Part shown: positions 60,256 to 64,000 of the stretch, one piece after another
How positions within the stretch are numbered: position 1 is the first letter of the stretch
Layout of the letters: each line of letters opens with the position of its first letter
DNA from: Streptomyces sp. HNM0575
GTDB taxonomy: Bacteria > Actinomycetota > Actinomycetes > Streptomycetales > Streptomycetaceae
DNA length: 64,000 bases
Assembly: GCF_012726265.1 (NCBI RefSeq)
Contig: NZ_JAASAG010000003.1
Span: forward strand, 110,422 to 174,421
Direction of reading: 5' to 3'
The notes under the pieces: model-generated
Database searches by the model: none
The model's input: only the letters and a program-made list of their open reading frames with translations
What the model was told of the DNA's origin: nothing
Made by a program: the position numbers and the translations under genes

Positions 60256-61044
60256 ATGACGCAATCGCAATTCGACGCGGCCCTCGACTCGTGGCGGGTC
60301 TGGCAGGAGAGCCCATGGGGGCGGCTGCGCTATGCCACCGCCGAGTTCAACCTCCGCCGCCGTCTGGAGCCGCTGGGCGACGGGCCGTTGAGGGTGCTGG
60401 ACCTCGCCGGTGCGGACGGCGGCGACGCCCTGCGGCTGCTGCGCCGCGGACATCGCGTCACCATCGTCGACTACTCGCCGGGGATGCTCGCCGCCGCACG
60501 CGAACGGGCCGGGCAGGACGGTACGGAGGCGAGGCTGGACACCGTCGAGGCCGACGTCTTCGACCTGCCCGGGGCCGTCACCGGCAGCCGCTACGACGCC
60601 GTGCTGTGCCACAACCTCCTCCAGTACGTCGACGATCCGGCGCCCGTGGTCCGCTCGGCCGTCTCCCTCGTACGCCGCGGCGGGGTCGTCTCCGTCATGG
60701 CGATCAACCGGCACGCCACGCCGCTGGGCCTCGCCGTACGCTCGCTCGATCCCGCGGCCGCGCTCGACGCGCTGGACCGGCGTCACATGCACGGCGAGAC
60801 CTTCGACACCGAACTCACCCTGCACACCGCCGAGGAGATCGTCCCGCTGCTGACCGGGGCGGGCTGCACCGGCATCGAGCACTGCGGAATCCGCAGCGTC
60901 CAGGACCACATCACCGACGACACGCGCAAGCACGACCCGGACTTCTTCGCGGCCCTGGAGGCGCTGGAGCTCGCGTTGACGGACCGCCACCCGTACCCGC
61001 ACACGGCGAAGATCTTCCAACTCCTCGCCCGCGCCGGGGACTGA
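60256..61044 (+). CDS. Class I SAM-dependent methyltransferase
   Basis: A 262-residue methyltransferase: motif I VLDLAGADGGDALRLLRRG (about 50), VDYSPGMLAAARERAG, and YDAVLCHNLLQYVDDP with post-motif LVRRGGVVSVMAIN. The pattern resembles CmoM/tRNA-type or small-molecule methyltransferases; substrate unknown. CATCAT eight bases before the ATG suggests a leaderless mRNA. It is separated from GntP by a 186-bp gap with short GC repeats (GGCGCCGTGGTGT at 60109 and again near 60131). Confidence 0.85.
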   Translation: MTQSQFDAALDSWRVWQESPWGRLRYATAEFNLRRRLEPLGDGPLRVLDLAGADGGDALRLLRRGHRVTIVDYSPGMLAAARERAGQDGTEARLDTVEADVFDLPGAVTGSRYDAVLCHNLLQYVDDPAPVVRSAVSLVRRGGVVSVMAINRHATPLGLAVRSLDPAAALDALDRRHMHGETFDTELTLHTAEEIVPLLTGAGCTGIEHCGIRSVQDHITDDTRKHDPDFFAALEALELALTDRHPYPHTAKIFQLLARAGD

Positions 61045-61176
61045 CGGGCGTCGGGGAGGCCGGCGGGCGCCGGGCCCGGCTCCTCGGAGGTGCACTCAGG
61101 GGGCTGTCGCCGGCGGTAGATTTCCTTCGGCCGCAGGGTCGTTGGAGCCGTATCGACGGGGGGCTGATTCGGCGCC

Positions 61177-61236
61177 GGACAGTGCCGGAGAGCGCAGGAC
61201 AGTGCCGGAGAGCGCAGGACAGCGCGGGACAGCTCC
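61177..61236. repeat. 20-bp tandem repeat before the VOC gene
   Basis: A 20-bp unit beginning GGACAGTGCC and ending GAGAGCGCA is perfectly repeated at 61177 and 61197, followed by truncated GGACAGC units to about 61236. Confidence 0.85.
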
Positions 61237-61298
61237 GGACGGTGCCGTACAGACCGTCCCCCGGACCGGAACAGCCCGCCACTACCAGGGGAGCCCCG

Positions 61299-61652
61299 AT
61301 GTCCGTCCGACGTGTCGTACCCGACATGCAGACCGAATCCGAATCCATGGAGGACAGCCGTGACTTCTACGGCCTGCTCGGCCTGGAGGAGGTGATGAAC
61401 CTGGGCTGGGTCGTCACGCTCGCGTCGCCGTCCAATCCCACGGCTCAGCTGATCCTGATGACGGAGGAGCAGACGGCGCCCGTCACGCCCGACGTCAGCA
61501 TCGAGGTGGACGACGTCGACGCCGTGTACGCCGCGGTCCGCGAGCGCGGGGCCGAGATCGTACGGGAGCTGCGGGACGAGGAGTGGGGCGTGCGGCGCTT
61601 CTTCGTGAAGGACCCCGGCGGGCGGGTCGTCAACGTGCTCAGCCACCGCTGA
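61299..61652 (+). CDS. VOC (glyoxalase/bleomycin-resistance fold) protein
   Basis: A 117-residue vicinal-oxygen-chelate protein: MEDSRDFYGLLGLEEVMNLG, NPTAQLILMTEEQ, DVSIEVDDVDAVYAAVRERG and WGVRRFFVKDPGGRVVNVLSH. The fold is clear; metal ligands are partly degenerate (Glu and Asp visible, first His missing), so binding rather than catalysis is possible. ATG 61299 follows AGGGGA. It lies downstream of the methyltransferase across a repeat; convergent with the oxidoreductase. Confidence 0.82.
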   Translation: MSVRRVVPDMQTESESMEDSRDFYGLLGLEEVMNLGWVVTLASPSNPTAQLILMTEEQTAPVTPDVSIEVDDVDAVYAAVRERGAEIVRELRDEEWGVRRFFVKDPGGRVVNVLSHR

Positions 61653-61713
61653 CCGCACGGCCGCCTCGCCCCTCCCGCCCGGCTGGTCCCGCGCCCGGCT
61701 GCCGCTTGCGGCG

Positions 61714-62712
61714 TCAGGTCACGTCGGCCACCGCCACCGGCCGCCCCTCACGCCGCGAGACCTCGCACGCCTCGGCGATGCGCAGCGCGGCCAACGCCTC
61801 ATATCCGTCGCAGGGGTTGGGCGCCTCGCCCTTCACCGCCCGTACGAACGCGGAGAGTTCGGACTCGTACGCCGGGGCGAACCGCTCCAGGAAGCCCGGC
61901 CAGGGCGTGCCCTGCGAGGCTTCCGCCGCCGGCTCCACGGAGGTGATGGGGGTGCGGGCGTCGAGCCCCACCGCGATCTGGTCCTTCTCGCCCGCGACTT
62001 CCATGCGCACGTCGTATCCGGCGCCGTTGACGCGGGTGGCCGTCGCCGTGCACAGCACCCCGTCGTCCAGGGTGAGCAGCACGGCCGCGGTGTCGACGTC
62101 GCCCGCCTCGCGGAACATCTCCGGGCCCGCGTCCGACCCGGCCGCGTACACCGATACGACCTCGCGGCCCGTCACCCAGCGCAGGGCGTCGAAGTCGTGC
62201 ACGAGGCAGTCGCGGTAGAGGCCGCCGGACAGCGGGATGTAGGCCGCGGGCGGCGGCGCGGGGTCGGAGGTGGCGGCCCGTACCGTGTGCAGCCGTCCCA
62301 GCGAGCCCGACCGCACGGCCGCGCGCGCCGCCGCGTACCCGGCGTCGAAGCGGCGCATGAAGCCGATCTGGAGCAGGATGCCCGCCTGCTCGACCGTGCG
62401 GAGGGCGTCCGCCGTTCCGGGAAGATCGAGCGCGATCGGCTTCTCGCAGAAGACGGGCACGCCGTGTCCCGCCGCCGCCTGGATCAGCCCCGCGTGCGAG
62501 GAGGTCGCCGACGCGATCACCACGGCGTCGAGGCCGCGGGTCAGGAGTTCGCCGGGGGAGGGGACGAGCGTGGCGCCGAGTTCCGCGGCCACCTCGCCGG
62601 CGCGTGCGGTGTCCACGTCGGTGACGAGCAGCTCGCTCACCTCGGGTTCCGCGGTGAGGGTACGGGCGTGGAAGGTGCCGATCCGGCCGGTGCCGATGAG
62701 TCCGATGCGCAT
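61714..62712 (-). CDS. Gfo/Idh/MocA oxidoreductase (inositol 2-dehydrogenase-like)
   Basis: A 332-residue NAD-dependent dehydrogenase: IGLIGTGRIGTFHARTL (dinucleotide motif), VPVFCEKPIALDL (catalytic EKP), GFMRRFDAGYAAARAAVRSG, SGGLYRDCLVHDFDALRW (catalytic His in VHDFD). This pattern fits inositol/1,5-anhydro-sugar dehydrogenases of the IolG type. It is divergent from the GntR regulator; TTGTCAGGACAA at 62753 lies 41 bp before its start and is repeated near the regulator, so the GntR protein probably controls it. Confidence 0.9.
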   Translation of the reverse strand: MRIGLIGTGRIGTFHARTLTAEPEVSELLVTDVDTARAGEVAAELGATLVPSPGELLTRGLDAVVIASATSSHAGLIQAAAGHGVPVFCEKPIALDLPGTADALRTVEQAGILLQIGFMRRFDAGYAAARAAVRSGSLGRLHTVRAATSDPAPPPAAYIPLSGGLYRDCLVHDFDALRWVTGREVVSVYAAGSDAGPEMFREAGDVDTAAVLLTLDDGVLCTATATRVNGAGYDVRMEVAGEKDQIAVGLDARTPITSVEPAAEASQGTPWPGFLERFAPAYESELSAFVRAVKGEAPNPCDGYEALAALRIAEACEVSRREGRPVAVADVT

Positions 62713-62752
62713 GGGGGTACGGTCGCCCGTCCGCTCAAGAGCTGTCAATACT

Positions 62753-62764
62753 TTGTCAGGACAA
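62753..62764. promoter_or_regulatory. GntR operator copy 1 (TTGTCAGGACAA)
   Basis: TTGTC and GACAA arms around AG, 41 bp upstream of the oxidoreductase start. Confidence 0.7.
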
Positions 62765-62863
62765 TTGAACGAGGGGGTGGTGGGAGGGCGTCTCCGCCGG
62801 GCCCCCGCGCGCGCCCCGCGTGCGGACCGCAAGGCCGGGACCGATGGACTGTCTCGGTCCGCT

Positions 62864-62875
62864 TTGTCCGGACAA
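62864..62875. promoter_or_regulatory. GntR operator copy 2 (TTGTCCGGACAA)
   Basis: A perfect 12-bp palindrome, preceded by T as in copy 1, 49 bp upstream of the GntR start. Confidence 0.75.
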
Positions 62876-62923
62876 CCGAACTTACGCCTTCCAGTGGACC
62901 GCCCGGCCCACTACGCTCCACCC

Positions 62924-63682
62924 GTGGCCAAGAATGATCCCGTGGACCTCGAGTTCAGCGTGGACCGCAGCAGCCCGGTTCCGCTCTACTTCCAGCTCGC
63001 CCAACAGCTCGAGACCGCCATCGAGCGCGGCAAACTCTCCCCCGGAAGCCTGCTCGGCAACGAGATCGAGCTCGCGGGGCGCCTGGGCCTGTCCCGTCCC
63101 ACGGTCCGCCAGGCCATCCAATCCCTCGTCGACAAGGGCCTGTTGGTGCGCCGCCGCGGCATCGGCACCCAGGTCGTGCACAGCCAGGTGCGGCGCCCGC
63201 TCGAACTGAGCAGCCTCTACGACGACCTGGAGGCGGCCGGGCAGCGGCCCGCCACGCGGCTGCTGCGGTACGAGAAGGAGGAGGCGACCGCGGAGGTCGC
63301 CGCGGCGCTGTCCGTGTCCCAGGGCGCGGACGTACGGCTCGTGGAGCGGCTCCGGCTGACCCACGGCGAGCCGATGGCCTTCCTGCGCAACCACCTGCCC
63401 GGCGACCTGCTCCAGGCCGGCAGCGGCGAGGAACTCGAATCGACCGGCCTGTACCGGCTGATGCGCGGCATCGGCATCACGCTGCACAGCGCACGGCAGT
63501 CCGTCGGCGCGCGGGCCGCGACGGCTGAGGAGGCGAAGCTGCTGGGGGAGGAGGCGGGGGCGCCGCTGCTGACGATGGAGCGGACGACGTTCGACGACAC
63601 GGGGCGGCCCGTGGAGTACGCGTCGCATCTGTACCGGGCGTCGCGGTATGCGTTTGAGTTTCAGTTGCTCGTACGTTCTTGA
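62924..63682 (+). CDS. GntR-family regulator (HutC/UTRA type)
   Basis: The 252-residue protein has a GntR winged helix (VPLYFQLAQQLETAIERGKL, LAGRLGLSRPTVRQAIQSLV, KGLLVRRRGIGTQVV; about 18-85) and a UTRA ligand domain (LRLTHGEPMAFLRNHLP, LMRGIGITLHSARQSVGA, LLTMERTTFDDTGRPVEYAS, YRASRYAFEFQLL). TACGCT six bases before GTG 62924 suggests a leaderless mRNA. Two palindromes TTGTCNGGACAA flank its divergent intergenic region, fitting auto-regulation and control of the sugar dehydrogenase. Confidence 0.9.
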   Translation: MAKNDPVDLEFSVDRSSPVPLYFQLAQQLETAIERGKLSPGSLLGNEIELAGRLGLSRPTVRQAIQSLVDKGLLVRRRGIGTQVVHSQVRRPLELSSLYDDLEAAGQRPATRLLRYEKEEATAEVAAALSVSQGADVRLVERLRLTHGEPMAFLRNHLPGDLLQAGSGEELESTGLYRLMRGIGITLHSARQSVGARAATAEEAKLLGEEAGAPLLTMERTTFDDTGRPVEYASHLYRASRYAFEFQLLVRS

Positions 63683-64000
63683 GGCGGCCCCGTTTTTCTC
63701 CCACCCACCCACCCGTGACCCCGAGGTCGCCTCGGAAGCCGCGGCGCCCTGACGGCCGCCCCCCTGTTCCCTCCCACCCACCCGTAACCCGGGGGTTCCC
63801 CGGGCCCCGTAACCCGGGGCCTCGGGCAGCGCGCGGCCGCGCCGCGCCCGTCGCCCGCCCATCCCGCACAGCCTCGACCTCCGCCGCTTCGCCTCAACTC
63901 CCGTGCGGGCGGCCCGGGTTCACCCGTGCCGCCCGCCGCGCCAACTCCCGTGTGGGCGGCTCAGATTCGAGGCATCGCCGCGGTCCAGCCCGTCGACCCG
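63683..64000. other. Window-end non-coding sequence
   Basis: No supported gene. CTCCCACCCACCC occurs twice (63699 and 63771) and AACCCGGGG motifs recur near 63785-63825. Possible terminator of the GntR gene is not clear. Confidence 0.35.

Overview
The window is high-GC actinomycete DNA. Strong third-position GC bias, many GTG starts, many apparently leaderless genes and a gene content typical of the genus all point to a Streptomyces chromosome arm. Nearly all genes are recognisable metabolic, transport or regulatory genes; no rRNA, tRNA or CRISPR array was seen.

The backbone is a dispersed purine-ring degradation and glyoxylate-assimilation region. It holds XdhC (273-1499) and a MocA-like nucleotidyltransferase (38169-38813) for xanthine dehydrogenase maturation; an OHCU decarboxylase / HIU hydrolase / urate oxidase / 8-oxoguanine deaminase / NCS2 permease run (23944-29419); allantoinase and allantoicase (43123-45895) next to a divergent IclR-type regulator (42014-42853); and three glyoxylate outlets: hyi-glxR-gcl (14398-18037) and malate synthase (36090-37718). 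Together these turn 8-oxoguanine or urate into allantoin, allantoate, ureidoglycolate and glyoxylate, then into glycerate or malate. Three promoters (hyi operon, aceB, allB) carry the same paired operator: two 15-bp TTYY..GGAW palindromes 21 bp apart. This ties the dispersed genes into one regulon, probably under the IclR (AllR-type) protein. Ureidoglycolate lyase, glycerate kinase and xanthine dehydrogenase itself are not in the window.

Interspersed are an EEP hydrolase, a DHA2 MFS pump, an acyl-CoA synthetase, a P450 divergent from an unusual IS30-HTH/MarR fusion (1632-8545), a zinc-ribbon/nuclease-fold protein (8547-9530), a phosphoesterase, membrane protein, glycolipid-binding protein, MerR regulator, phosphotransferase and TetR/SDR pair (29649-35974), and a secreted DUF1996 protein with an anchored CBM2 protein (40037-41964).

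About 10.1-14.4 kb holds a likely insertion: a BCCT transporter translationally coupled to a membrane NACHT ATPase. It is bounded on one side by the real 3' end of gcl and on the other by a degenerate copy of that 3' end fused to a truncated DUF1062 gene. A second accessory patch (19.07-23.3 kb) has a phosphotransferase between inverted transposase relics, a secreted orphan, and a TIG plus seven-bladed YVTN propeller protein without a signal peptide.

The right part is carbohydrate metabolism: RNase Sa-type secreted ribonuclease, GH30 and GH1 glycosidases, an ABC sugar importer and ROK regulator (45958-54650), then KDG kinase, KDPG aldolase, a talarate/galactarate-dehydratase-like enzyme and a GntP permease (54707-60069). 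The end has a methyltransferase, a VOC protein, and a Gfo/Idh/MocA oxidoreductase divergent from a GntR regulator with a shared TTGTC..GACAA operator. A recurring oddity is expansion of short tandem repeats (13-20 bp) in leaders and of low-complexity inserts inside conserved enzymes.
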